A DNA stretch of 64,000 bases. It comes from Bog-950 sp035299425. GTDB taxonomy: Bacteria; Bacteroidota; Bacteroidia; Chitinophagales; LD1. Where the stretch lies: assembly GCA_035299425.1 (NCBI GenBank), contig DATGWP010000239.1:5863-69862 (forward strand), read 5' to 3'. Shown piece by piece: positions 9,148-19,200 of this stretch; positions within the stretch are counted from its first letter, which is position 1, and every line of letters begins with the position of its first letter. The position numbers and the translations under genes were made by a program. The notes under the pieces are model-generated. The model worked only from the letters and a program-made list of their open reading frames with translations. It was not told the origin of the DNA and did no database searches.

Positions 9148-11672
9148 AAACTATATATATGAAAAATTACCGCCAATCAGTACTAACCTTGTTTGTTCTG
9201 TTGCTATTTGTAATTAGCAATGGCCAGATACTTACCGAAAGTTTCGATTCAACATCGTTTCCACCCGCAGGCTGGAGCAATGTACGCATTGCTGGTTTTG
9301 CATCGCCGGGCACATGGCTGAGAGTTGCTGCAGGTACTAACCCTACCTGCACACCGCACTCTGGCGCAGCTATGGCTTATTTTAATTCATATAGCTGGAG
9401 CGGTGGAAACGCTTCTGACTTAGCTACACCTACTCTTGATTTTTCATCGGGCACATTTGCAGTATCGTTCTGGATGTATCGCGATGGAGGACAAACTTCA
9501 AAGTACGATAGTGTGGCAGTATATGTAAATACAACAGTTTCATCTGCAGGTGGCACGCGTATAGGCCTGGTAAACAGAGCTGGTAATCTTTCCCCTGCAG
9601 TGCAGGCCGACGGCTGGTACCAATATACGTTCAACATACCGGCATCATATAGCACGGCAACTAATCATATCATATTTAAAGCAACATCCGATTTCGGCAA
9701 CCGGATGTATATAGATGATGTTACAGTGTACTTGTTTACCCCACCCACAGATGTGGACTCTGTAACTGCTACCAGCCAGCAGGTATGTACAGGCAGCCAG
9801 CTTACCTTACACGCCAATGGTATTGATGGTGCCGTATACTGGTATGCCGATTCGTGCGGTGGCACCAGTATTGCTACCGGCGATGGCATTACAGTTTCGC
9901 CCTCACAAAACACCACTTACTTTGCCCGTAATTTTAACAATAATCTGTTTAGCATTAACTGTGCATCGGTTAGCATAACTGTAAACCCGGTGTATAATAC
10001 CGTGGTATACGATACCATATGTGCCGGGCAAAGCTACTTACTACACGGAGGCCAACACGCAGATACAACAGGAACGTATAGTATTAACCAGCTAAGTGCC
10101 GCTGGCTGCGATAGTAACACTACAGTATACCTTACTGTACGTCCTGCAACCTATGGGGCATTGCAGCTAACAGGTTGCGCCGGCAATACTATTACCTATA
10201 ACAATAAATCATATACGTCGGCAGGGGTGTTTGCCGATACGCTTGTTAATTACTATGGCTGCGATAGCATTGTAACACTCACAATAGCATTTACACCAGC
10301 CATTACTACCAACGTCCAGCAAACTATCTGCTTTGGCGATACATTCCTGTTTAATGGCAATGTTTATTTTGAAAACGGCACCTATTATGATACACTAACA
10401 GCAGCAAATGGCTGCGATAGCATACTAACCATAACCATAACACAGTTACCTCTGGCAACAGGTAGTATTGCACTTAGCAGTTGCTTTGGCGGTTCGGTAG
10501 AATATAACGGAGAATTTTACTCCTCTACAGGCACTTACACCGACACGCTTACTGCCACTACCGGTTGCGATAGTATTGTAACTATACAAGTGGCAATTAA
10601 TGCGCCGCTGGCTTCGGCTGTTAACTTTACTATCTGCAATAATGATTCGGTGTTGTATAGCAATAACTATTATTACACAGCGGGCACATTTTACGATACC
10701 CTTACAGCACAAAGCGGTTGCGATAGTTTTGTAACCATTATTATTACACAGCTTCAGGTTCTCTCATCCACTGTAAATTTTGCCTTATGCCAGGGCAGCA
10801 GTATTGAGTATAATGAACGGGTATATTCCATAGCAGGTACCTACACTGATACTTTAACAGCTACAAGTGGCTGCGACAGCATAGTTGCTATACAAATTGA
10901 TGCATTGCCGGCAAACTCGTCAAACGTCAACCTTAGTATCTGCCCGGGCGATTCGATAGTTTACAACAACATAACCTATACTACAGCAGGCAGCTATACA
11001 GATACCCTTGCAGCTGCTACCGGCTGCGATAGTGTGCTATACATTAACGTAAATACACTGCCACTAATAACCAGTACGGTTAATATTACTATATGCCCCG
11101 GCGACAGCGCCTTTTATAATGGTAGTTATTACTACGCTGCCGGCACGTATACCGACACACTTTCCAGTATTTACGGCTGCGACAGTATTAGCCTGATAAA
11201 TATATCTACCTATAATGTAGACACCCCTGTGGTGACGCAAAACGGTCAGGTACTGGAAACCGGTATTTACAACTCATACCAATGGCTTAAAGACAATAGC
11301 CCTATATCAAATGCTAATGGGCAAACCTACGCTGTAGCACAAAACGGCAACTACGCTGTTTTAACCACCGATGAAAACGGTTGTACTGCTATATCGCAGG
11401 CTGTTAATGTAACCGGTACGGATATACAATATAGTGCGGATAGCCGTATTACATTGTACCCTAACCCCGCAAACACTACCCTATACTTTAAAGGGCTTAA
11501 AATTAACTGCACCTACAATGTTATGATTTATAACCCCATTGGGCTGTTAGTTACTAATAGCTACCTAACAGCAAGTAACGGTTTAGATGTAAGCGGTTTG
11601 CCATCAGGTGTGTATACTCTTTCTTTGCAAAGCGGATTGGAGGTTGTACATTACACTTTTATAAAACAGTAG
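9144..11672 (+). CDS. T9SS type A cargo with jelly-roll domain and eight GCDS repeats
   Basis: The start codon overlaps the preceding stop (ATGA at 9144-9147). The N-terminus is a signal peptide ending in SNGQ. Residues about 30-205 look like a MAM/choice-of-anchor jelly-roll domain (ESFDSTSFPPAGW..., FAVSFWMY, YIDDVTVY). An Ig-like module follows (VCTGSQLTLHANG). Next come eight repeats of about 60 residues with the scheme ICxGDSxxYN ... YTDTLxxxxGCDSIVTI. The last about 75 residues carry a type A T9SS sorting domain (ITLYPNPANTTLYF, DVSGLPSGVYTLSL). The protein is therefore an outer-surface or released protein exported by T9SS. The conserved cysteine in each GCDS unit pairs in number with the IC cysteine, suggesting one disulphide per repeat. 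It is the second gene of an operon running from 5761 to 13021. Confidence 0.88.
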   Translation: MKTIYMKNYRQSVLTLFVLLLFVISNGQILTESFDSTSFPPAGWSNVRIAGFASPGTWLRVAAGTNPTCTPHSGAAMAYFNSYSWSGGNASDLATPTLDFSSGTFAVSFWMYRDGGQTSKYDSVAVYVNTTVSSAGGTRIGLVNRAGNLSPAVQADGWYQYTFNIPASYSTATNHIIFKATSDFGNRMYIDDVTVYLFTPPTDVDSVTATSQQVCTGSQLTLHANGIDGAVYWYADSCGGTSIATGDGITVSPSQNTTYFARNFNNNLFSINCASVSITVNPVYNTVVYDTICAGQSYLLHGGQHADTTGTYSINQLSAAGCDSNTTVYLTVRPATYGALQLTGCAGNTITYNNKSYTSAGVFADTLVNYYGCDSIVTLTIAFTPAITTNVQQTICFGDTFLFNGNVYFENGTYYDTLTAANGCDSILTITITQLPLATGSIALSSCFGGSVEYNGEFYSSTGTYTDTLTATTGCDSIVTIQVAINAPLASAVNFTICNNDSVLYSNNYYYTAGTFYDTLTAQSGCDSFVTIIITQLQVLSSTVNFALCQGSSIEYNERVYSIAGTYTDTLTATSGCDSIVAIQIDALPANSSNVNLSICPGDSIVYNNITYTTAGSYTDTLAAATGCDSVLYINVNTLPLITSTVNITICPGDSAFYNGSYYYAAGTYTDTLSSIYGCDSISLINISTYNVDTPVVTQNGQVLETGIYNSYQWLKDNSPISNANGQTYAVAQNGNYAVLTTDENGCTAISQAVNVTGTDIQYSADSRITLYPNPANTTLYFKGLKINCTYNVMIYNPIGLLVTNSYLTASNGLDVSGLPSGVYTLSLQSGLEVVHYTFIKQ

Positions 11673-11674
11673 TA

Positions 11675-13021
11675 TTGAAAGGTAAGCGTCTATTTGAATT
11701 ATTAATCTGCTTAAATAAAACAGAACACCGGCAGTTGGTTAACCAATGTAAGCTGTCGTTGGATAAACGCGCGGCTGATTTACTTACATTACTTAATCAT
11801 CGCAATCTGAACGATAAGGTATTTGAAAAAATACTATGCAATATAAAAAGCAGCCGTAGCTTTAAAAGTCAGCAAGAAGCCGATAAGTACATTCGAAGAT
11901 GGATAGACTATAGTTGTAAGGAGATAGAAGCGCTAATAATCAAAAACACGTTTTCCGCCCCTGCCAACAGGTATCATCAGTTGGCCTCCCATTACGATGC
12001 GTTAAATAATAGCACGCTAGCGCATTACTACACTTTCGAAGCAATTGCAATTGCAGAAGCACAAGACGACCACCAAACGCTTATTGATATGTACGACATA
12101 CAATTGCGTTGGCTTGGCAGAAATCAGAACAAGCAAAATATCCGGCAGATTGATGCACTGCTTGGGAAAAGGAAAAAAGCAGCGGAAAGAGCATACCACA
12201 AGGCCATGTCATATTTTTATACAGTATGCTCATCGTTATACATAGATAATCCGTACAATCAGGCTTACATCAAAATAACTCCGGATAAGCAGGAGTTTGA
12301 AAATCTACGTAACGGCACCGACGACGAATACTCTCAAATACTATATACCTTATCTGAAGTAAGGTTTAGCTTTTACAACAAACCTGTATTTGAGCGTAGT
12401 ATCAAAAACCTGTTTAATCAAATAGCTTCAAGTGGCCTTACAACTAAACAAAAAGAATACCTCGAACGAAGTTGCCGGTACATAAGGGTAATTGGCGGAC
12501 TATACTACGGATATTCTATAGATGTTATGATTGCTGATACAGAGCGCATACTGGATATAATGCTTAAAAACAGGATATACGACACAGTAAGTTTCTTTTT
12601 TCTGCTTTTTTTCCTGCTAATTAAAAATGATGTATCCAGATATAATTTTCTGCTAAACAAGTATGGTACTGTGTTTTTTAGCAATACCAGCAATGATTAC
12701 TTGCTTTTACTGCAAGTCCTTAAAGATTATAAAACCTGTAATGATTTTTTAATGCCGGAAGCTTTACAACAAGCGAGCTACTCTACTAATTTGTATGTAG
12801 CTGCCTGGAGTAAGCTGTTAGAGCTTGCTACATATAAAAACAGTACACGTTTACATGCATCGTTGGTAAAACGCATTAAGCGCTTTAATAAGTTGAATAA
12901 CACCCTGAAAATAATAAACCACCCGCTTACTATTTTGCTGGAGTGTATAGATAGCAAAAAGAACGTTTCGCCGGCAATATTTGAATACTATCAGTGGGTT
13001 CTGCAGCTACAAAACAAATAG
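11675..13021 (+). CDS. Cytoplasmic helical repeat protein, family A (partner of secreted proteins)
   Basis: The start is a TTG at 11675, two bases after the preceding stop. No ATG precedes the conserved N-terminus, and the alignment with related proteins at 24798 and 61084 supports this position. The 448-residue product has no signal peptide or membrane segment and is rich in Leu, Lys, Asn and Tyr, consistent with an all-helical TPR-like fold. Its N-terminus (LFELLICLNKTEHRQL) follows the same pattern as LHELIHALDKNEKKFL at 24798 and LFQLFSSLSPYEVKEL in the gene ending at 61084, so the three appear homologous. I know of no assigned function. It is probably translated from the same mRNA as the two secreted proteins upstream. 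A regulatory or scaffolding role is speculation. Confidence 0.75.
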   Translation: MKGKRLFELLICLNKTEHRQLVNQCKLSLDKRAADLLTLLNHRNLNDKVFEKILCNIKSSRSFKSQQEADKYIRRWIDYSCKEIEALIIKNTFSAPANRYHQLASHYDALNNSTLAHYYTFEAIAIAEAQDDHQTLIDMYDIQLRWLGRNQNKQNIRQIDALLGKRKKAAERAYHKAMSYFYTVCSSLYIDNPYNQAYIKITPDKQEFENLRNGTDDEYSQILYTLSEVRFSFYNKPVFERSIKNLFNQIASSGLTTKQKEYLERSCRYIRVIGGLYYGYSIDVMIADTERILDIMLKNRIYDTVSFFFLLFFLLIKNDVSRYNFLLNKYGTVFFSNTSNDYLLLLQVLKDYKTCNDFLMPEALQQASYSTNLYVAAWSKLLELATYKNSTRLHASLVKRIKRFNKLNNTLKIINHPLTILLECIDSKKNVSPAIFEYYQWVLQLQNK

Positions 13022-13076
13022 GGCAATACCGGAAAAAATGAAATCCACTTAATCAAATTTATGTTGTTATACAATG

Positions 13077-13084
13077 TAAATTTG
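13077..13084 (+). promoter_or_regulatory. Bacteroidota -7 box, leaderless arrangement
   Basis: TAAATTTG matches the Bacteroidota -7 consensus TAnnTTTG exactly. It ends four bases before the GTG start at 13089, so the transcript would begin at or next to the start codon. I see no good -33 TTG at the usual distance. Confidence 0.45.
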
Positions 13085-13088
13085 GTCT

Positions 13089-14070
13089 GTGTACGGACTT
13101 ACAAAAAAGCATATATTTTTTTTACTGGCAGCAGTACAAATATCTATTGTCAGAGCACAAAATGTAGGTATCGGAACAAACAATCCGCAAACTAAATTAC
13201 ATGTAGCAGGGGCAATAAGTGTTAAACCCTCTTACCAAACAGCAGGCAACACTATTACAATACCCGACAATTACTCCATAGTCCGAATTTCTGATAATGG
13301 GAGTAATTCAACAAATAACGCAGTAATTGCTAATGCTGTAGAGGGTCAATATCTTACTATATACAACAAAGATGCAGAATCTGTAAGCTTTTACGGCTAT
13401 TTCATCACTGCTTTAAATGGTGTTTCATCTTTTGCTTTTATTGATAATGCCTGGCGATTAATTGCCAGTAACAATTTGGGGGGGAACTACAGGAGCTACC
13501 GGTGCAACCGGTAGTATCGGACCGGCAGGTGCCACTGGCCCTGCCGGTGTTACCGGCCCATCCGGAAACACCGGCATCACAGGCCCAACCGGCGCTACTG
13601 GTGCAACCGGATCTGTTGGGGCAACTGGTCCGGGAGGCTATACACTAGTGGTTGGGCACGCAAACACTAGTTTGCTAAAAAACAGTACTTACGTTACAGG
13701 TGGGGCTTTTGACTTTGCAGCGTTAACCGTGTTTAACGACCGTCCCTCCCGGCAAACTATAGCTCCTGCTTCGGGGCAAATAAAGAGTATACAGGTAAAT
13801 AGCGCCGTGGCGGGAACTTTGGCAGGTTCATCTAACGATAATTTTACCATGCTGGTTAAAAACATCACGCAGAATACCAGTCAGAATTTTGTAACTAATT
13901 ATGGGTTAAGTTCCGGAAACCTTACCAGTGCATCGCGTTTAGACAACTACACTTTAAATACACCCCTTAATGTTAATGCAGGAGATAAAATTCAAATACA
14001 AATAATCACCCCCAACTGGACAACAGAGCCTACCGGAGTGTATCAAAAATTTACCATCTACATTGAATAA
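13089..14070 (+). pseudogene. Collagen-like surface protein split by a frameshift at a G7 tract (possibly phase-variable)
   Basis: A GTG at 13089 opens a frame with a signal peptide (HIFFLLAAVQ...VRAQ) and the motif NVGIGTNNPQTKLHVAG typical of Bacteroidota tail-fibre-like proteins. After residues ...IASNNLGG the frame shifts at a run of seven G (13478-13484) and stops at 13514 with an out-of-place basic tail. With six G the frame would continue directly into GTTGATGATGSIGPAG, a collagen-like Gly-X-Thr region of about 15 triplets. A C-terminal domain of about 145 residues follows, rich in beta strands (GYTLVVGHANTS...VYQKFTIYIE), to the TAA at 14068. The two halves are otherwise intact, so this is either slipped-strand phase variation in the OFF state, programmed frameshifting, a recent mutation or a sequencing error. 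No T9SS sorting domain is visible. Confidence 0.75.
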
Positions 14071-14505
14071 GTTATAGCCGATAGTGCTTCCGGATGGTAG
14101 TGCGTGATTTAGAAAACAACACTTATCCAACCACACGGATGAATTCTGTTATCCTTCAAATCTCTCAACTGGCGCAGGTTTCAGCCGAAAATAAAAAACG
14201 GAATTCTTCTAACAATAAGGAGAATTCCGCTAGGGTAGCCTTAAAGGTCGACTTATCGAACCTTTGGAGTGATATTCAGCTAGTTAATTCTTTTATAAGG
14301 ATCTTTTTGCCTTAGATACATGATCCAACTTAACTCATACCATTAATCTTGTTCATCAAACTGCCTGTTGATTATACTAACCAAATTGAGTGTACATGAC
14401 TACCCCAAAAATCTATAAACTAAATGCCATCGGGCTTAAATTTAACGTCCTAGTCTTTTGTAGACTCAGCTTTCAAAAAAACCATCCAAATTTACACTGG
14501 TTTGT
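14071..14505. other. Convergent intergenic region containing repeat copy A
   Basis: It separates the collagen-like gene (plus) from the delta-60 repeat gene (minus). Apart from repeat copy A at 14119-14291 I see nothing that I can name. The remaining roughly 210 bases are AT-rich and contain no convincing coding sequence. Confidence 0.5.
14119..14291. repeat. Dispersed repeat, copy A (left block, hairpin, right block)
   Basis: This is the most complete copy. Bases 14119-14240 align without gaps to 32123-32244 (copy C), about 107 of 122 identical by hand count. Bases 14187-14291 align without gaps to 26376-26480 (copy B), about 95 of 105. In the middle, CGGAATTCT (14199-14207) and AGAATTCCG (14221-14229) form an inverted repeat. 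On the minus strand it is followed by a T-rich tail, so it may terminate the minus-strand operon ending at 14506. The copy lies between convergent genes. One frame stays open through the whole repeat and several differences between copies are at third codon positions (see findings). Confidence 0.8.
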
Positions 14506-16242
14506 CTACTTAGTTAGTTTAAAATTAAACACTTCATGGTTGTTGCCTATACGTAACAGATACAATGCATTTGGCAATTGCTTTAAACTAATTGTTGTAT
14601 TGGCTTCAAACAATTGCTTTTCGGCTACCAGCATACCATCTACCGAAAAAACGTATACGGTATAATCGCTTACATAGCTATTCATAGATATATAAATCTC
14701 ATCAGTGAAATGACTAGGGAGTACTCGTATAAAATCACTCTTAATGTCTTCAACTCCGGAGATTGATACATTCTCGCAGGCAGAAGTATCTACACATCCG
14801 TCTGCAACTATGCGTACTGCAAAATTACCAGTTGCGGGTGGAGTAAATGTAACTGTACTGGCGCTGGCTACAGGTAAATAGCTACTGTCGCAGTATAGCC
14901 ATTGATAGGTAGCACCTGCTTGATTTGAAGTAAGCGTAGTTCCGGAAACAGTAACTGTGTTGTTGATAGCAGGACAAGAGCTAACAAAGCGTGCCACTAC
15001 AAAGTCGCGGTTAAAGGTAGTTGGGTTATAATAGTTGCCCGACACCAGTAGTTTATCATCGCTTTGTAGTGAAGCCGCGTACACCTCGCTGGTATAGTTG
15101 TTATTCAGGTCACTAATTACAGTACCGTAGTTGCCATATGTAGAATCCGGCAGACCATTACTGTTTAAACGCGTTATAAAAGCATTCATATTGTTTGATG
15201 GAACCCGTGTGGTGCCAGCCACCAGTATTTTACCCTCGCTATCTAACCCCAGGCCCCTAACTTCATCGTCCTGAGTACTTACCGCATATAATAGTTTGCC
15301 ATTGGCAGCAAAGCTGCTATCTATTGTACCATTGGTGTTAAACCTTACAACTAATGCGTCAATGGTGCTGCTGTCGCTACCTTTACCTGCGGTGATAATT
15401 TTACCATCTTGCTGCAGCACCATGGCATGACCGTAAAACTCATTTCCTTCAACCCATGCAATACCATCCTCACTAAAAGTACTATCTATGGAACCATCCG
15501 GGTTTATTCTGGTTACAGATAAATAGTACGGGTTTAGCACACGCGTATATCCACAAGCCAGTATTTTCCCATCCGGCTGCACTAGCAAGTTGTATATTTC
15601 ATCAGCCGAATAGCTGAGTTCATATACCTTTCGACCATTTACGCCAAAGGTACTGTCTATAGAACCGTTAGCATTTAACCTCATAATATGCGAGTGAGTG
15701 CTGTTGGTACTAAAATCCGAGCCGCCTACCAGTATTTTACCATCGCTTTGTAAAGTTAGTGCGCGCATCAGGCCTTCAGTCCACTCAAAAGTATCAATAC
15801 CGTTACTGCCAAAACCATTATCCAGCGAGCCATCCGTATTTAGCCGGATAACACAGTAATGGCCTTCGTTATCAATGTAGTACCCTCCAGCAATTATCTT
15901 ACCGTCGGGTTGTATCGCCATGGCCATAATGTTTTCCTGCGAACCTATTCCAATTATTACCTTGCCATTTACGCCAAAATTATCATCGGTACTGCCATCG
16001 GCGTTAAACCGTGTAATCATAATATCCGAGCTGGAGTTAATATCAGTACTTCTTCCACCCAATACTATTTTACCATCCGCTTGTACAGCCATTGCATAGC
16101 TCTCGTCCGTGTTAGCGCTATTATCCATAATTGCTACGCCATTTATACCAAAGCCTGCATCCAGACTACCGGATTGTGCCTGCAAATGCGTTGTAACTGA
16201 TACAAAAAAAAGAGCCACTAATAATTGTAAAGTTGATTTCAT
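14506..16242 (-). CDS. T9SS cargo with seven delta-60 beta-propeller repeats
   Basis: The 578-residue protein starts with a signal peptide (MKSTLQLLVALFF...LQAQ). It then shows seven units of the delta-60 repeat type, recognisable by variants of ADGKIVLGG, PDGKIIAGG and SDGKILVGG alternating with ITRFNADGSTDDNFG. This is the usual signature of a bacterial beta-propeller. An Ig-like stretch (VSGTTLTSNQAGATYQWL...DTSACENVSI) follows. The final about 75 residues (VLPSHFTDEIYISMN...LKQLPNALYLLRIG) form a T9SS type A sorting domain. The start is two bases from the stop of the next gene upstream, so it is the last gene of a three-gene minus-strand operon starting at 24515. Its function at the surface is unknown. 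Confidence 0.87.
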   Translation of the reverse strand: MKSTLQLLVALFFVSVTTHLQAQSGSLDAGFGINGVAIMDNSANTDESYAMAVQADGKIVLGGRSTDINSSSDIMITRFNADGSTDDNFGVNGKVIIGIGSQENIMAMAIQPDGKIIAGGYYIDNEGHYCVIRLNTDGSLDNGFGSNGIDTFEWTEGLMRALTLQSDGKILVGGSDFSTNSTHSHIMRLNANGSIDSTFGVNGRKVYELSYSADEIYNLLVQPDGKILACGYTRVLNPYYLSVTRINPDGSIDSTFSEDGIAWVEGNEFYGHAMVLQQDGKIITAGKGSDSSTIDALVVRFNTNGTIDSSFAANGKLLYAVSTQDDEVRGLGLDSEGKILVAGTTRVPSNNMNAFITRLNSNGLPDSTYGNYGTVISDLNNNYTSEVYAASLQSDDKLLVSGNYYNPTTFNRDFVVARFVSSCPAINNTVTVSGTTLTSNQAGATYQWLYCDSSYLPVASASTVTFTPPATGNFAVRIVADGCVDTSACENVSISGVEDIKSDFIRVLPSHFTDEIYISMNSYVSDYTVYVFSVDGMLVAEKQLFEANTTISLKQLPNALYLLRIGNNHEVFNFKLTK

Positions 16243-16244
16243 GC

Positions 16245-19200
16245 TTATTGATTTATTGTTTTAAGAATACGAATGGATCTGCTGCCGTTAGAGTTTGTAA
16301 CTGAAAGAATGTATATACCTGCAGCCCATGGTATCTGAATAGATAAGTTGGTTATTCCGCTATCAGCAAACTGTGCCAGTGTTTCACCCAAAGCATTTGT
16401 AAGCTTTATGCTACAGGGCAGCAAAGCCTGAGGAATTTGCAGATATGCCAGCCCGTAATTGGGGTTCGGATATAAGGCAATAGCGGCGAACGCCACCTCT
16501 TCTATTGCCACACCAGCTACATTTACGCATTCCGATGTGTCTAAGCAGCCATTGCTGTTGCTTACAATTACCTTGTAACTGCCATTTCCGGTTGGTAAAT
16601 AGCTGGCATCAGTAGCGCCATTTATACTAGTATTATCGTCGCAGTTATACCACTGATAGCTATTTGCCGGGGCCACTGAAAGGACATTATTAGTTTGAAT
16701 AACTGTAACATCCGGTAAGTTGTTTACTGTTATCTGTATATCGTTAGAGAAAACATCAGGCAGCGATACACAATCTGCATTCGATGTCATTTCGCATTTA
16801 AACATATCGTTAGCTGCCGGTGATAGTTCAGTGTAAGTTGCAGCTGTAGCTCCGTTTATAGGTGCGTTATTCCTAAACCATTGATAAAGGGGTAATGAAC
16901 CACCATTAACAGGTATAGCTTGGAAGGCTACCGGTTGTCCATCACAAACTGATGTTGTATCTGCAACAATGGATATCGAGGCATTTACAAGCTCTGAAAC
17001 ATTTACTGTAGCTCCACCCGACATCACTACAGAAGAAGTTACACAGGTTTCGCTTGATGTTAATATACATATTACCGTATCAGTACTGGTGAGCAAATTG
17101 CTGGTATAAGTATCGGAGTTGCCTCCTACGGCTATACCATTTATACTCCATTGATATGTTGGTGCGCTACCTGCATTTAGTGTTAGGGCAGTAAAGGTTA
17201 CAGCTGTGCCGGAGCAAGTATTGGTTTGCGATGCATTAATACTAATAGATGGTGAAAGCACCGGATCAACAGTCATTGAAATAGTGTTCGACGTTGCATT
17301 GGCTGACGTGGGACAACTGGCATTCGAAGTCAATATACATTCAACGACATCATTGTTGGCTAAAGTAGTGGTAGTATAAGTGGCAGCATTGGTGCCAACA
17401 TTATTTCCATTTAACTTCCATTGATATGCCGGGCTGTTACCGCTGTTAGTTGGTGTAGCAGTGAATGTTACACTCGTACCGGAGCATATGCTATTACCGG
17501 TATTTGAAGATATGCTGACAGCAGGTACAACAATACTTGACACACTTAAAACAATGCTATTGCTAGTGGCAGAAGTGGGCGAAGCACAACTGGCATTCGA
17601 AGTCAATGCACATTCAACCACATCATTGTTGGCTAAAGTATTGGTAGTATAAGTGGCAGCATTGGTGCCAACATTATTTCCATTTAACTTCCATTGAAAA
17701 ATGGGGTTGGCACCGCCGTTAGTCGGCGTAGCAGTGAATGTTACACTAGTGCCGGAGCATATACTACTACCCGTATTTGCGGAAATGCCTACAACTGGTG
17801 TAACATAACTTGATACATTCATTGTTATACTATTAGAAGATACAGTGCCGGGAGAAGCACAATCGGCATTTGATGTCATCACACATGCAATAACATCGTT
17901 GTTGGCTAAAGTATTGGTAGTATAAGTGGCAGCATTGGTGCCTACATTGGTTCCATTAATTTTCCATTGGTAAGTTGGGCTCGTGCCGCCGTTAGTCGGC
18001 GTAGCAGTGAATGTTACATTGGTGCCTGCACAAATACTATTGCCTGCATTGCTGACAATACTCACTGCCGGCACAACTGGTGGATTTACAACTACAGTAA
18101 CACTGGCCGTGGCGGAACAGGTACCCTGAGATCCTGTAACGGTATAGGTTTGAGTAGAGAGAGGCGTAAATGCAATTCCGTTGCTTACCCCGTTGCTCCA
18201 GCTATATGTGCTGGCGCCTCCACCCGTTAGGGTTACGGGGTTTCCTGCGCATAGCGATTGCGATGTTGTATTAGCAGTAACTGTGGGAGGTGAACCATAA
18301 GTAACAGAAAGTGTTCTTGGTGTACTGGCGCCACAGGTGTTCTGTGCAGTAACATATATAGTACCACCATTAGCCGACGGTGTAACTGTAATACTATTGG
18401 TGGTTGATGTACCTGACCAACCTGCAGGTAGCACCCAATTATATGCAGTAATACCCGGCGCTGCGGCAACTGAATAGGTTTGTGGTGCGTTACTACATAG
18501 CGTAGTTAATCCGGAAATAGAGGATGGTATTGAAGGTGCGTTGCTACAATTAGCATAGCGCACCATAAAACCAAACATTTTATTTGTAACAATCTGGCTG
18601 GTACTGCCGTTCATATCCGGAGAAAATATGTAGGTGGGATTACTTACCCCACTGCCAAGTGTACCATATAAAAAAATCGACTCTGTTGCCTTATGATATA
18701 ATGTTCTGAAAACCCAAAGATATGAACCGGGAAATTGAGCGGTACTTTGGCGTGAGTTCCAGATTGGCGTTTCTGTAGACAAATTATATAGTTTGCAGAT
18801 GCCTGAAGCAAAAAATCCACCCGAGCTCATGTTAAAGCTTGCCAGGATATTGCCATCGCTTAGTACGTTTACTTCAAATGTGTTTGCTAATCCATTCACA
18901 CTATCCAGTTCATAGCTACGTGCCCACTGAAAAGTTTTATTAACATCATATTTTGCTATGAAATAACGGGAGATTGCACCGGTAGATGTAGCAGGCAGCG
19001 AAGTGCTTCCGGATTCCCAGTTTAAATCAGCCGCGGTGTAAGTGTATGTACCGGCAAAGTAAATGTTACCCGAAACATCGGTAGTTATATCTCTTACCAC
19101 CGTGTTAGAATAGGAGTATACACTGTCGGTACAAGTTCCGTTTGCCAATACATACCTGAAAATATGCCCAGACTCTGAACCAACAACGATATTCCCGGAC

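Noticed and set aside
13089..14070. CRISPR-like or integron attC-like interpretation of the repeats in the 5-32 kb region
   Set aside because: The copies are kilobases apart and carry no regular spacers. They lack attC core sites, and no cas or intI gene is present.
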